Shown one piece after another: positions 53,263 through 61,468 of a stretch of 64,000 nucleotides of DNA (the stretch's first letter is position 1; each line of letters begins with the position of its first letter). The DNA lies in the NCBI GenBank assembly GCA_964579675.1, contig CAZOIA010000002.1, positions 7,828 through 71,827 of the forward strand, written 5' to 3'. The notes under the pieces are model-generated. The model made no database searches. It was not told the origin of the DNA and saw nothing but the letters and a program-made list of their open reading frames with translations. This DNA comes from CAZOIA01 sp964579675. GTDB taxonomy: Bacteria > Planctomycetota > Phycisphaerae > UBA1845 > PWPN01. A program made the position numbers and the translations under genes.

Positions 53263-53838
53263 ATGGGTCGTTTGAAAGGCAGCGAGACGGAGAAGAACCT
53301 GCTGACCGGGTTTGCCGGTGAGTCGCAGGCCAGGAACCGGTACACGTACTTTGCCAGCCAGGCGAGAAAAGAGGGTTTCGTTCAGATTTCAGCCATTTTC
53401 GAAGAGACCGCCAATCAAGAGCGGGAGCACGCCAAGCGGCTGTTCAAGTTCCTCGAAGGCGGCGAGGTCGAGATCCAGGCTGCTTTCCCCGCGGGTGTGA
53501 TTGGGAGCACGGCCGAGAATCTCAAGGCCGCTGCCGGCGGCGAGCACTACGAATGGGAAAGCATGTACCCCGGGTTCGCCAAGATCGCCCGTGATGAAGG
53601 CTTCAACGAGATCGCCAAGGTGTTCGAGGCCATTGCCGTCGCGGAAAAGCAGCATGAAAGGCGATACCTCGGCCTGCTGGAGAATGTAGAAGCCGGCACG
53701 GTATTCAAGAAGAGCAAGAAGGTGGTCTGGCGGTGTCGGAACTGCGGCTACCTGCATGAGGGCGATGAGGCGCCAGAGACCTGTCCGGCCTGTACGCACC
53801 CGCAGGCACATTTCGAGCTGCTGGCCGAGAACTGGTAA
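53263..53838 (+). CDS. rbr: Rubrerythrin
   Basis: A 191-residue rubrerythrin: an N-terminal diiron four-helix bundle (NLLTGFAGESQARNRYTYFA, ETANQEREHAKRLF, FEAIAVAEKQHERRY) and a C-terminal rubredoxin domain (WRCRNCGYLHEGDEAPETCP then ACTHPQAHF). It reduces H2O2 to water using reduced rubredoxin or NADH-linked donors. AAAAGGAG supports the ATG at 53263. It would remove the H2O2 made by the superoxide reductase just upstream. Confidence 0.97.
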   Translation: MGRLKGSETEKNLLTGFAGESQARNRYTYFASQARKEGFVQISAIFEETANQEREHAKRLFKFLEGGEVEIQAAFPAGVIGSTAENLKAAAGGEHYEWESMYPGFAKIARDEGFNEIAKVFEAIAVAEKQHERRYLGLLENVEAGTVFKKSKKVVWRCRNCGYLHEGDEAPETCPACTHPQAHFELLAENW

Positions 53839-53868
53839 TTGGCTCGTCGATGGCAAAGGGAGAACCGG

Positions 53869-55515
53869 ATGTTCTGCTACCAGTGTGAACAAACGGCGAA
53901 GGGGGCCGGATGCACCGCGAAGGGCGTGTGCGGTAAGGACGCACCGACGGCGGATCTGCAAGACGTTCTTCTGTATCTGGCCAAGGGTATCTCCATGTAT
54001 GCTCACCGGGCCCGGGAGCTGGGTGCGCGCGACCGGGACATCGACGTATTCGTGGTTGAGGCTTTGTTTACCACCGTGACGAACGTGAACTTCGACCCGG
54101 AGCGTCTCCAAAATCTCCTTGCCCGGGCCGTGGACGTGCGCGAGAAGGCCGAAAACCTGTACGCAACGGCGTGCCGGAAATCAGGGCACAAGGCCGAAAC
54201 GGTGGGCGGCCCGGCGACGTTCAGACCGGCAGGCGATCTGGACGGGCTTCGCGAGCAGGCGGCGGAGATTTCCATCGCCAAACGTAAGGAGAGCCTGGGG
54301 GACGACATCACAGGGCTACAGGAACTGTTGACCTACGGGCTCAAGGGATTGGCCGCCTATGCCGACCACGCGCAGATCCTCGGGCATGAGGACGATGCGA
54401 TCTACGCCTTCCTGCACAAGGCCCTCGATGCCCTCACCCGGGACAATCCCGGCGTGGACGCACTGCTCGGGCTCTGTCTCAAGGCGGGCGAGGTGAATCT
54501 CCGGACGATGGAGATCCTGGACGCGGCCAACACCGGGGCCTACGATCATCCCGTGCCGACGCCCGTGAGGATCACGCCTGTTGCGGGCAAGGCGATAGTC
54601 GTGTCCGGCCACGATCTCAAGGACCTCGAAGAACTGCTCAAGCAGACGGAAGGAAAAGGCATCAATGTTTATACGCACGGCGAGATGCTTCCGGCTCACG
54701 GCTATCCCGGTCTGAAGAAGTACAGGCACCTGGTGGGCAACTATGGCGGCGCCTGGCAAGACCAGCAAAAGGAGTTCGACGCGCTGCCCGGTGCGATCCT
54801 GATGACCACCAACTGCATTCAGAATCCACGGGACAGTTACAAGAATCGCATCTTCACCTCGGGACTGGTGGCCTGGCCGGGGGTGAAACACATCGGGCGG
54901 CAGCGCGACTTCTCGCCGGTGATCGAGGCGGCCCTGGGCGCGCCGGGATTCGACCAGGACCAACCGGAGAAGACCATCCTGGTCGGGTTCGGGCACGAAG
55001 CGGTCATGCAGGTGGCTGACGAAGTGGTCCAGGCGGTGAAAAGTGGCAAGATTCGACATTTCTTCCTGATCGGCGGATGTGACGGCGCCAGGCCCGGGCG
55101 CAACTACTACACGCGGTTTGCCGAGTCGGTTCCTGACGATTGCGTGATTCTCACCCTCGCTTGCGGCAAGTACCGGTTCAACAAGCTCGATTTTGGAGAG
55201 ATCGACGGCATCCCCCGCCTGCTGGATGTTGGACAGTGCAATGACGCCTACTCCGCCATCCAGATCGCCGTGGCCCTGGCCAAGGCGTTTGACTGTGGCG
55301 TGAACGACCTGCCGCTATCCCTGATCATATCCTGGTACGAGCAGAAGGCCGTTTGCATCCTGCTGACGTTGCTGCATCTGGGCATCAGGAACATCCGACT
55401 GGGACCGACACTCCCGGCGTTTGTCACACCCAACGTCTTGAAGGTGCTGGTTGAGAAGTTCAACATCAGTCCGATCGGCACGCCGGAAGAGGACCTGGCC
55501 GCGATTCTGGGGTGA
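53869..55515 (+). CDS. hcp: Hybrid cluster protein (hydroxylamine/NO reductase)
   Basis: A 548-residue Hcp. N-terminal cysteines C3-x2-C6-x8-C15-x5-C21 (MFCYQCEQTAKGAGC) are the class I pattern for a [4Fe-4S] cluster found in strict anaerobes, not the wider spacing of enterobacterial Hcp. Hybrid-cluster ligand motifs follow: THGEMLPAHGYPGL, TTNCIQNP, GGCDGARPGRNYY, TLACGKYRFN and DVGQCNDAYSA. It reduces hydroxylamine and is now linked to NO reduction and S-nitrosylation. The Hcr reductase gene is absent, as is common in anaerobes. AGGGAG precedes the ATG. Confidence 0.97.
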   Translation: MFCYQCEQTAKGAGCTAKGVCGKDAPTADLQDVLLYLAKGISMYAHRARELGARDRDIDVFVVEALFTTVTNVNFDPERLQNLLARAVDVREKAENLYATACRKSGHKAETVGGPATFRPAGDLDGLREQAAEISIAKRKESLGDDITGLQELLTYGLKGLAAYADHAQILGHEDDAIYAFLHKALDALTRDNPGVDALLGLCLKAGEVNLRTMEILDAANTGAYDHPVPTPVRITPVAGKAIVVSGHDLKDLEELLKQTEGKGINVYTHGEMLPAHGYPGLKKYRHLVGNYGGAWQDQQKEFDALPGAILMTTNCIQNPRDSYKNRIFTSGLVAWPGVKHIGRQRDFSPVIEAALGAPGFDQDQPEKTILVGFGHEAVMQVADEVVQAVKSGKIRHFFLIGGCDGARPGRNYYTRFAESVPDDCVILTLACGKYRFNKLDFGEIDGIPRLLDVGQCNDAYSAIQIAVALAKAFDCGVNDLPLSLIISWYEQKAVCILLTLLHLGIRNIRLGPTLPAFVTPNVLKVLVEKFNISPIGTPEEDLAAILG

Positions 55516-55598
55516 GTTTGCGGCCACGCCTGCCCGGCTTCGGCGCCACGTGCCTGGCAGTAAGGCGATCGAATAGCCTCCGGCAGAAAAGGTGAACC

Positions 55599-55751
55599 AT
55601 GGAGGCGATTGCACTGCGTCAGGGTCCAGCCGAAGTCGAGCGAGTGGACCTGGCCAAGCGGAACCCGAGGACGGGTGAGGTTCTGGACAAGACGATCCGT
55701 TGCGGTGTGTGCCGCACCGATCAGGAGATCCTTCGCCATGGCCAAGCATGA
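55599..55751 (+). pseudogene. N-terminal remnant of a glucose-dehydrogenase-like gene
   Basis: 50 residues from ATG 55599 to TGA 55749: MEAIALRQGPAEVE and KRNPRTGEVLDK. About 31 of its first 48 residues match the N-terminus of the intact dehydrogenase 1 kb downstream. The zinc loop CGxCGTD reads CGVCRTD, with Gly changed to Arg. The frame stops inside the overlapping alternative-oxidase-like gene, whose AGGAG and ATG lie within this remnant. It suggests a duplication with a gene captured between the copies. Confidence 0.85.
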
Positions 55752-56436
55752 GCACACCATGGGCAAGGAACTCGACCTTAAGGCCGAGCAGGAGAAGACG
55801 CTGCAAACACCAGTGATGAAAGCGAACGTCATCTTGCGAGCCATGTATCTCGCGATGGACTTGATTCACGGCGCCAAGCGGACCTTGCCCAAATTCAAGA
55901 TGATCGAGATCCTGGCTCGCTATCCCTATTGGGCATGGGAGAACGGTTCGTACCACCGGCTGACCCGCAACTACTCCAAAGTGGAGTACGCCAGGAAGGA
56001 GGATTCAGAACCTGCTCTCCGGCACATTGAGCTTGGGCGGCATTCCCAGGATAACGAGCAGTGGCACTTGATGCTGATCGAAGACATCATGCGGCGAAAG
56101 GGAATGAGGCAACGCTGGCTCGTGTCGTCGTTTGTGGCGCGGTTTCTGGCTTTCGGCTATCTCATTCTCACCCGGCTTCTCTACCGCTTGAAGCCGGAGT
56201 GGTCGTTTGCCATGAACGCCAGGTTCGAATCCCATGCGGAACACGAGTACATGCGCCTTGTTCAAGAGCATCCGGAATGGGAAGGCGAACCGGTGGAGTC
56301 CGAGTACTTCGAACACTACCCCCGACAGAAGACGATGGCCGATCTGTTCAGGCGGATCGGTCTCGACGAACGAGACCACATGACCGAATCGATCGAGGAA
56401 TACGAGCGCCTGACCGGCCGAACGCTTTCAGAATAG
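55738..56436 (+). CDS. Diiron alternative oxidase-like protein
   Basis: A 232-residue protein aligning by eye with bacterial AOX/PTOX enzymes, which pass electrons from quinol to O2, forming water without proton pumping. All six diiron ligands have counterparts: E57 in KMIEILARYPYW, E107 and H110 in DNEQWHLMLIED, E164 in RFESHAEHEY, E211 and H214 in LDERDHMTES. A hydrophobic interfacial stretch (FVARFLAFGYLILTRLLYRL) lies at 132-151. AGGAG ten bases upstream supports ATG 55738; both lie in the remnant of a dehydrogenase gene. Its place among O2- and ROS-removing genes fits an O2-scavenging role. Ligand roles are inferred from alignment. Confidence 0.85.
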   Translation: MAKHEHTMGKELDLKAEQEKTLQTPVMKANVILRAMYLAMDLIHGAKRTLPKFKMIEILARYPYWAWENGSYHRLTRNYSKVEYARKEDSEPALRHIELGRHSQDNEQWHLMLIEDIMRRKGMRQRWLVSSFVARFLAFGYLILTRLLYRLKPEWSFAMNARFESHAEHEYMRLVQEHPEWEGEPVESEYFEHYPRQKTMADLFRRIGLDERDHMTESIEEYERLTGRTLSE

Positions 56437-56555
56437 CCCTCCCGACGGCACAGGCGCGGCTTACGGGGTTGCGAGGAAGAGAGCAGGCGTAACAAACGGA
56501 TTCAACGCGAACCCGAGCAAGATGCCGGATGGGTACCGACGAGAACTGTGAAGCC

Positions 56556-57656
56556 ATGAAAGCGATAGCGTTACGCGCGGGTTCAACCTCCGTCGAGTTG
56601 ACGGACCTGGCCAAGCCGGCGCCCAGAACCGGCGAGGTTCTGGTCAAGACCGTTAGTTGCGGCCTGTGCGGCACCGACCGGGAGATCATTCGCCGCGGCA
56701 TCCCCGACGTCCCGCCGGGCGAGGACTTCCTAGTCTTGGGCCATGAGGCCCTGGGCCGGGTCGAAGCGTTGGGCCCCGGAACGGAAACCGACCTGAAACC
56801 GGGTGACCTGGTGACGGTGATGGTTCGCCGCGGCTGCGGTAAGTGCAATGCCTGCCTCACGGGACACGTGGACTACTGCTACACCGGCCAGTACACCGAG
56901 CGCGGCATCCACAAGGTTCACGGCTTCTTCACGGAGTACTTCGTTGACCAGCCGCAGTACGTCGTGCCCGTGCCGGCTGACCTGGAGGATCTCGGCGTCC
57001 TGGCGGAACCCATGAGCGTGTCCGCCAAGGCGTACGAAGTGGCGGCTGGGCTCATGGGGCGGGTATGTTTCGACGGTGCCTGCTCGTTCCGTGCAAGGCA
57101 GGAGAAGGCACTTGTCGCCGGCCATGGTCCGATCGGGATGCTTGCGGCACTGCTGCTGATGACGGAAGGGTACGACGTCAGCGTCCTGGGCCGCCGCAAG
57201 CCGGGCGACTTCCAGCGAGCGTTCGTCGAGTCGTTCGGGGCGCGGTATCTGGATATCACCAAGGACGAGGACCGGGTATTTGCGGAGCAGGAAGGCGGCT
57301 TTCTGCTCATTATCGAGGCGGCGGGCATAGCGGAGTTGACGTTCCGGCTGCCGGGGCTGCTGAGTCGCAACGGCATTCTCGTGCTGACGGGTGTGCCGCG
57401 TGGGCCGCAGGAGATCTGCCTCGACGGGAACACGCTCATGGCGAGCCTGGTGCGGTTCAACCAGACGATCACCGGCACGGTCAATGCTTCACGCGAGAAC
57501 TTCAAAATGGGTCTTCGGTACCTGGAGGCGTTCAAGGAGAAGTCCCCCGAAACGGTCAGGGGCATCATTACCAGCCGCTACACACTCGACAACTGGCAAG
57601 ACGCCTTTGGCGCAAAGAACCAGGATGAGATCAAAGCGGTCATCGAGTTCGAATGA
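56556..57656 (+). CDS. Zinc-dependent glucose 1-dehydrogenase-like MDR enzyme
   Basis: A 366-residue medium-chain dehydrogenase. The catalytic zinc loop CGLCGTDREI, then LGHEALGRVEALG (GHE), the structural zinc CGKCNACLTGHVDYC, the nucleotide site LVAGHGPIGMLAALLL and a C-terminal region like archaeal glucose dehydrogenases (FNQTITGTVNASRENF). It would oxidise glucose or another aldose with NAD(P). The ATG at 56556 matches the N-terminus of the broken copy at 55599. Its stop overlaps the next start by four bases (ATGA). Its role in a redox island may be NAD(P)H supply; that is inference. Confidence 0.85.
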   Translation: MKAIALRAGSTSVELTDLAKPAPRTGEVLVKTVSCGLCGTDREIIRRGIPDVPPGEDFLVLGHEALGRVEALGPGTETDLKPGDLVTVMVRRGCGKCNACLTGHVDYCYTGQYTERGIHKVHGFFTEYFVDQPQYVVPVPADLEDLGVLAEPMSVSAKAYEVAAGLMGRVCFDGACSFRARQEKALVAGHGPIGMLAALLLMTEGYDVSVLGRRKPGDFQRAFVESFGARYLDITKDEDRVFAEQEGGFLLIIEAAGIAELTFRLPGLLSRNGILVLTGVPRGPQEICLDGNTLMASLVRFNQTITGTVNASRENFKMGLRYLEAFKEKSPETVRGIITSRYTLDNWQDAFGAKNQDEIKAVIEFE

Positions 57657-58966
57657 AGACGTATGACATCGTTGCAGGGATCATCACGGCAAGCTGGCAG
57701 GTTCTTGGCCAGATGTCGCCGTATCTGCTGTTCGGCTTTCTCGTGGCCGGGGCGCTTGCGGTATGGGTTTCGCCCGAGTGGGTGGAACGCCACCTGGGCC
57801 GGCGCGGGCTTGGTCCTGTGTTCAAGGCGTCACTGTTCGGAGTGCCGCTTCCGTTGTGTTCGTGCGGGGTGATACCGGTGTCGGCCTCGCTTCGCCGGCA
57901 CGGCGCGAGCCGGGCAGCCACGACCGCGTTTCTGCTCTCCACGCCCCAGACGGGTGTGGACAGCATTGCCGTCACGTACGCGCTGCTCGGGCCGGTCTTC
58001 GCAGTCTTCCGTCCGATCGCGGCTTTGCTCACCGGCTTTGTCGGCGGCGGGCTGGTGCAGGTTCTCGGCGAGGCGGGCGGGACGGGCAGTACGAAGGACT
58101 CTGGCCCTGCCGCCTGCACCGAAGCCTGCTGTGCGGAGAGGCACGAGGGCGGCGTTCTGTTTCGTGCTCTGCGGTACGGGTTTTTGACCTTGCCGCGGGA
58201 CATCGGGCCGGCGCTGCTGGTGGGAATCATTATCGCCGGGGCGATGGCGGCACTCGTGCCACAGGGTCTTTTGAACGCGTATGTCGGTAGGGGTGTGTTG
58301 TCGATTCTGTTGTTGATGGCGGCGGGCGTGCCGGTCTACGTCTGTGCGACCGCATCGGTTCCGATCGCGGCCGGCTTCATGCATATAGGCGCCTCGCCCG
58401 GGGCGGCCCTGGCATTCCTGATTGCCGGACCCGCCACCAATGCCGCCACGTTCACCACGGTCTGGAAGGTGCTGGGACGGCAGACGGCGATCCTGTATCT
58501 TGCCACCGTTGCCGCCAGCGCGATCACCTGCGGATTGGCGCTGGACCGGCTGGTCCCGGCGGTGGCGGCTGCCCTGCCGCAGCTTGACAGCCATGCTCAC
58601 GCTGCTGAAGCGGGCGGTCTGTTCTACCACGCGGCGGCAGTCGTGCTCCTTGTCGTACTGGCGTTTTCCTATCGGGCAACGCCGCGCCACCGGGCCGGCA
58701 AAGAAACTGTGGAAAAGGAGCCGAGCAAAGTCGCCAACGCCGCTGACGAACGCCGCCTGGAACTCGCGGTGACGGGCATGACCTGCAGCCACTGCGCCGA
58801 GAGCGTCTCGCGTGCGCTTGCTGAGTGTGCCGGCGTCCACTCCGTAGAGGTGGATTTGAGCGGCGGACGGGCTGTCGTGAAGGGCGGCGGTATCGATCCC
58901 GACCGGCTTCTGGCCGCAGTTGCCGGACTGGGATACACGGCTAAGGTGGCGGGCGAAACGGCGTGA
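57653..58966 (+). CDS. SO_0444-type metal permease with C-terminal HMA domain
   Basis: A 437-residue membrane protein. It resembles the ArsP/SO_0444 permeases with VPLPLCSCGVIPVSASLRRH, LLSTPQTGVDSI and the mirrored LIAGPATNAATFTTVW, eight or more helices, and a loop with CTEACCAERHE. Residues about 365-437 are a heavy-metal-associated domain (AVTGMTCSHCAESVSRALAE). It likely exports Cu, Zn or a metalloid, with the HMA domain handing over or sensing the metal. Overlaps the dehydrogenase by four bases. Removing redox-active or mismetallating ions would fit the island. Confidence 0.88.
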   Translation: MKTYDIVAGIITASWQVLGQMSPYLLFGFLVAGALAVWVSPEWVERHLGRRGLGPVFKASLFGVPLPLCSCGVIPVSASLRRHGASRAATTAFLLSTPQTGVDSIAVTYALLGPVFAVFRPIAALLTGFVGGGLVQVLGEAGGTGSTKDSGPAACTEACCAERHEGGVLFRALRYGFLTLPRDIGPALLVGIIIAGAMAALVPQGLLNAYVGRGVLSILLLMAAGVPVYVCATASVPIAAGFMHIGASPGAALAFLIAGPATNAATFTTVWKVLGRQTAILYLATVAASAITCGLALDRLVPAVAAALPQLDSHAHAAEAGGLFYHAAAVVLLVVLAFSYRATPRHRAGKETVEKEPSKVANAADERRLELAVTGMTCSHCAESVSRALAECAGVHSVEVDLSGGRAVVKGGGIDPDRLLAAVAGLGYTAKVAGETA

Positions 58967-59018
58967 TGCGTGAGCGACTTATCGAGGAAATGAGGAACAG
59001 GCAGGTTACGGATAGAAC

Positions 59019-60224
59019 ATGATGAACACGACATTGCGGGACAACATCGACTGGGTCGGGTACGTGGATTGGACGGTCCGGGACTTTCACAGCTACGAGA
59101 CCGACCGCGGCGCTACTTATAACGCCTATCTCGTCCGTGACGAGAAGACGGCGCTGATCGACACGGTCAAGGCGCCGTTTGTGGGCGACCTCCTCACGAA
59201 AGTGTCGGGGATGGTCCGTCCTGCGAAGGTGGACTACGTGGTCTGCAACCATGCCGAGGCCGATCATGCCAGCGCTTTGCCGCAGGTTATGGCGGCTCTG
59301 CCCAATGCAACGCTGATATGCGACGAGAAGTGCAATGCGGCGCTTGCCAGACACTACGACACGTCGAGCTGGAAGGTACGGATAGTGTCCACCGGCGACA
59401 CCGTCCCGCTCGGCAAGCGGACGCTCCAGTTCATAGAGACCCCCATGGTGCACTGGCCCGAGTCCATGTTCACCTACGTTCCCGAGGAGAAACTGCTCTT
59501 TTCGATGGACGCCTTCGGCCAGCACTACGCCAGTTCACAGCGATTCGACGACGAGGTGTGCCTGTCTGCCGTGATGGCCGAGGCTAAAACCTACTACGCC
59601 AACATCGTCATGCCCTACGGCAAGCGCGTGGCCTCAGTGTTGGAACAAGCGGCCGGACTCGACATCGAGATGATCGCACCCGCGCATGGCGTGATCTGGC
59701 GCAGTCATATCGCAAAGATCCTGGAAGCGTATGAAGACTGGGCGGTCTGCCGGCCCAGCCCCAAGGTGCTGGTTGTCTACGATACCATGTGGGACAGTAC
59801 CGGCGAGATGGCCCGGGCGATCCACGAAGGCGCGTCCTTGCCCGGCGTGGCTGCTGAACTCATTCACATCCGGCGTTCCAGCCTGACCCGGATCGCAACG
59901 GAGGTTCTCGACGCGGCCACTGTTGCCTTCGGCTCGTCCACGCTCAACCAGGGCATGATGCCGATGGCGGGGGCGGTGCTGACGTACCTGAAGGGGTTGA
60001 GACCGGCGGGCAAAGCCGGTTTCGCGTTCGGCTCCTACGGATGGGGCAAGGGCGGACCGGAAGCGGTGGATGAATGCCTGAAAGCCATGACGTGGGAGAT
60101 TCTGCACGACCCGATCAAGTCTCAATACCGCCCCACACGGGACATACTGGATGAATGCCGGTCGGCAGGGAAAGTGCTCGCCGAAAAGGCAAGAGCGATG
60201 GGCGCTCGTCGCGAAACGGTCTAG
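59019..60224 (+). CDS. Flavodiiron protein (FprA-type A flavoprotein)
   Basis: A 401-residue class A flavodiiron protein: an N-terminal MBL-fold diiron domain with NHAEADHAS (HxExDH), ETPMVHWPESM, SMDAFGQHYAS and IAPAHGVIWR, then a flavodoxin domain with LVVYDTMWDSTGEMARAI and GFAFGSYGWGKGGPE. It reduces O2 to water and/or NO to N2O, taking electrons from rubredoxin. A free rubredoxin gene lies 1 kb downstream. It follows the permease after 52 bases, with no strong ribosome site beyond GGTTACGGA. Confidence 0.96.
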   Translation: MMNTTLRDNIDWVGYVDWTVRDFHSYETDRGATYNAYLVRDEKTALIDTVKAPFVGDLLTKVSGMVRPAKVDYVVCNHAEADHASALPQVMAALPNATLICDEKCNAALARHYDTSSWKVRIVSTGDTVPLGKRTLQFIETPMVHWPESMFTYVPEEKLLFSMDAFGQHYASSQRFDDEVCLSAVMAEAKTYYANIVMPYGKRVASVLEQAAGLDIEMIAPAHGVIWRSHIAKILEAYEDWAVCRPSPKVLVVYDTMWDSTGEMARAIHEGASLPGVAAELIHIRRSSLTRIATEVLDAATVAFGSSTLNQGMMPMAGAVLTYLKGLRPAGKAGFAFGSYGWGKGGPEAVDECLKAMTWEILHDPIKSQYRPTRDILDECRSAGKVLAEKARAMGARRETV

Positions 60225-60276
60225 AATGGCAACGCTCCGTGTTCGATAAGTGTGCAGTTCCAGATTGTGGGTGGCA

Positions 60277-60300
60277 CTCCCCTACGGGAGCGAGTGGGAG
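60277..60300 (+). promoter_or_regulatory. Possible hairpin covering the mntP ribosome site
   Basis: CTCCC at 60277-60281 can pair with GGGAG at 60286-60290 (four-base loop) or with a second GGGAG at 60296-60300, which is the likely Shine-Dalgarno of mntP. The two pairings exclude each other, so the leader could switch. No yybP-ykoY manganese riboswitch consensus is seen. Confidence 0.3.
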
Positions 60301-60308
60301 ATCTCGGC

Positions 60309-60866
60309 TTGGACTTGCCCAGTCTTCTGGGAATTGCGGTTGGATTGGCGATGGACGCGTTTGCGGTCTCAATTGCGGCCGGGCTGTCTATACGTCGCGT
60401 AACGTCCCGGCACGTGTTCCGCCTTGCCTTTCATTTCGGCCTTTTCCAGTTCATGATGCCGATTCTCGGCTGGTGGGCGGGCTCCACGGTCTCTTCACAC
60501 ATTGCCGATTACGACCATTGGCTGGCATGCGGGCTGCTCAGCGTCATAGGCGGCAAGATGCTGTTCGATGCCTGGTCGGGGAAAGCAAAGGGAACGAAGT
60601 CCGATCCGACCAGAGGTTGGCTTCTGGTGGGGCTCTCGATTGCGACAAGCGTTGACGCATTTGCGGTGGGCCTCAGCATGGCGTTTCTTCGAGTCTCCAT
60701 TTTGCTACCATGTATTCTCATTGGCCTTGTCGCGGCGGCCTTCAGCGCTGCAGGCGTCATCTTTGGCAGGCGGCTGCTTCGCGACTGGGGGCGCGCTGCC
60801 GATGTGGTTGGGGGCTGCGTTCTGGCACTCATTGGCGTCAGGATTCTCGTGTCACATTTGGCATGA
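60309..60866 (+). CDS. mntP: Manganese efflux pump MntP
   Basis: A 185-residue membrane protein with six helices in two halves. Each half has the MntP aspartate motif: GLAMDAFAVSIAAGLS and ATSVDAFAVGLSMAF. It exports Mn2+. A TTG at 60309 with GGGAG eight bases upstream gives the usual family length and N-terminus; a GTG at 60252 would add 19 residues that are not membrane-like. In a redox island it would set the cytosolic Mn/Fe ratio. Confidence 0.93.
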   Translation: MDLPSLLGIAVGLAMDAFAVSIAAGLSIRRVTSRHVFRLAFHFGLFQFMMPILGWWAGSTVSSHIADYDHWLACGLLSVIGGKMLFDAWSGKAKGTKSDPTRGWLLVGLSIATSVDAFAVGLSMAFLRVSILLPCILIGLVAAAFSAAGVIFGRRLLRDWGRAADVVGGCVLALIGVRILVSHLA

Positions 60867-61216
60867 AGCTGTGATGTACGGATCGGCGACCTAACGGGAA
60901 TTCGCGGGGCTGGAACGGGTGAGGCACTTACCGTTGATCCGCCCCGCCGCCATCGAACTGGAGAAGCATACGTGAATCTCGAAGGGCTTCTCGCACGTGG
61001 CTATGCTTACTACACAGAAGTGTTCAGCGATAAGCGCCTGCCAACGGCACCCACCCACAGAGCGGAGCCGAGGCGGTGTTTCGACCGAATACTCCCCCGA
61101 CGGCGCCCGCATACGGAGCGGCGCCGACGGGGCTTCTGGGGAAGACAGGTCCCCGACCGTCGGGGAACATTCGAGATAGCGAGTTGACACTGACGACCCA
61201 GGAAAGGAAGAACACG
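60867..61216. other. Intergenic region with GC-rich hairpins
   Basis: 350 bases between mntP and the rubredoxin gene. No supported gene; the short frame from about 60972 becomes Arg-rich and overlaps hairpins. CCCCGA-CCG-TCGGGG at 61151-61165 is a tight hairpin, and GGCGCC blocks near 61101-61124 can pair. GGAAAGGAAG before 61217 is the rubredoxin ribosome site. Confidence 0.5.
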
Positions 61217-61378
61217 ATGAAGAAGTACGTTTGTGACGTATGTGGCTACGTCTACGATCCCGAGAAAGGCGACCCCGATAATGGCGTCGAGCCCGGCACC
61301 TCCTTCGAGGATCTGCCCGAGGACTGGGTTTGCCCTGAATGCGGCGCGGGCAAGGACGAGTTCTCACCAGAGGAGTAG
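61217..61378 (+). CDS. rd: Rubredoxin
   Basis: 53 residues, the exact rubredoxin length: MKKYVCDVCGYVYDPEKGD with C6-x2-C9, and DWVCPECGAGKDEF with the second pair. The Fe(Cys)4 protein carries single electrons to superoxide reductase, rubrerythrin and flavodiiron proteins, all encoded in the preceding 9 kb. GGAAAGGAAG precedes the ATG. Confidence 0.97.
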   Translation: MKKYVCDVCGYVYDPEKGDPDNGVEPGTSFEDLPEDWVCPECGAGKDEFSPEE

Positions 61379-61468
61379 GCCCTGGCGCCGGGGTGGCTCC
61401 TCATTCGAGCCAAGTACCAAGAGCATGGGGGGAGAGAGTGGCAGCGCTCCCGAGGTTGAGAAGGACCA

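Noticed and set aside
60225..60308. yybP-ykoY manganese riboswitch before mntP
   Set aside because: The leader is only about 80 bases and lacks the conserved GGGGAGUAG-type and paired loop consensus.
60972..61187. A 71-residue frame starting NLEGLLARGYAYY
   Set aside because: It turns into Arg-rich sequence over hairpins and has no ribosome site; probably intergenic.
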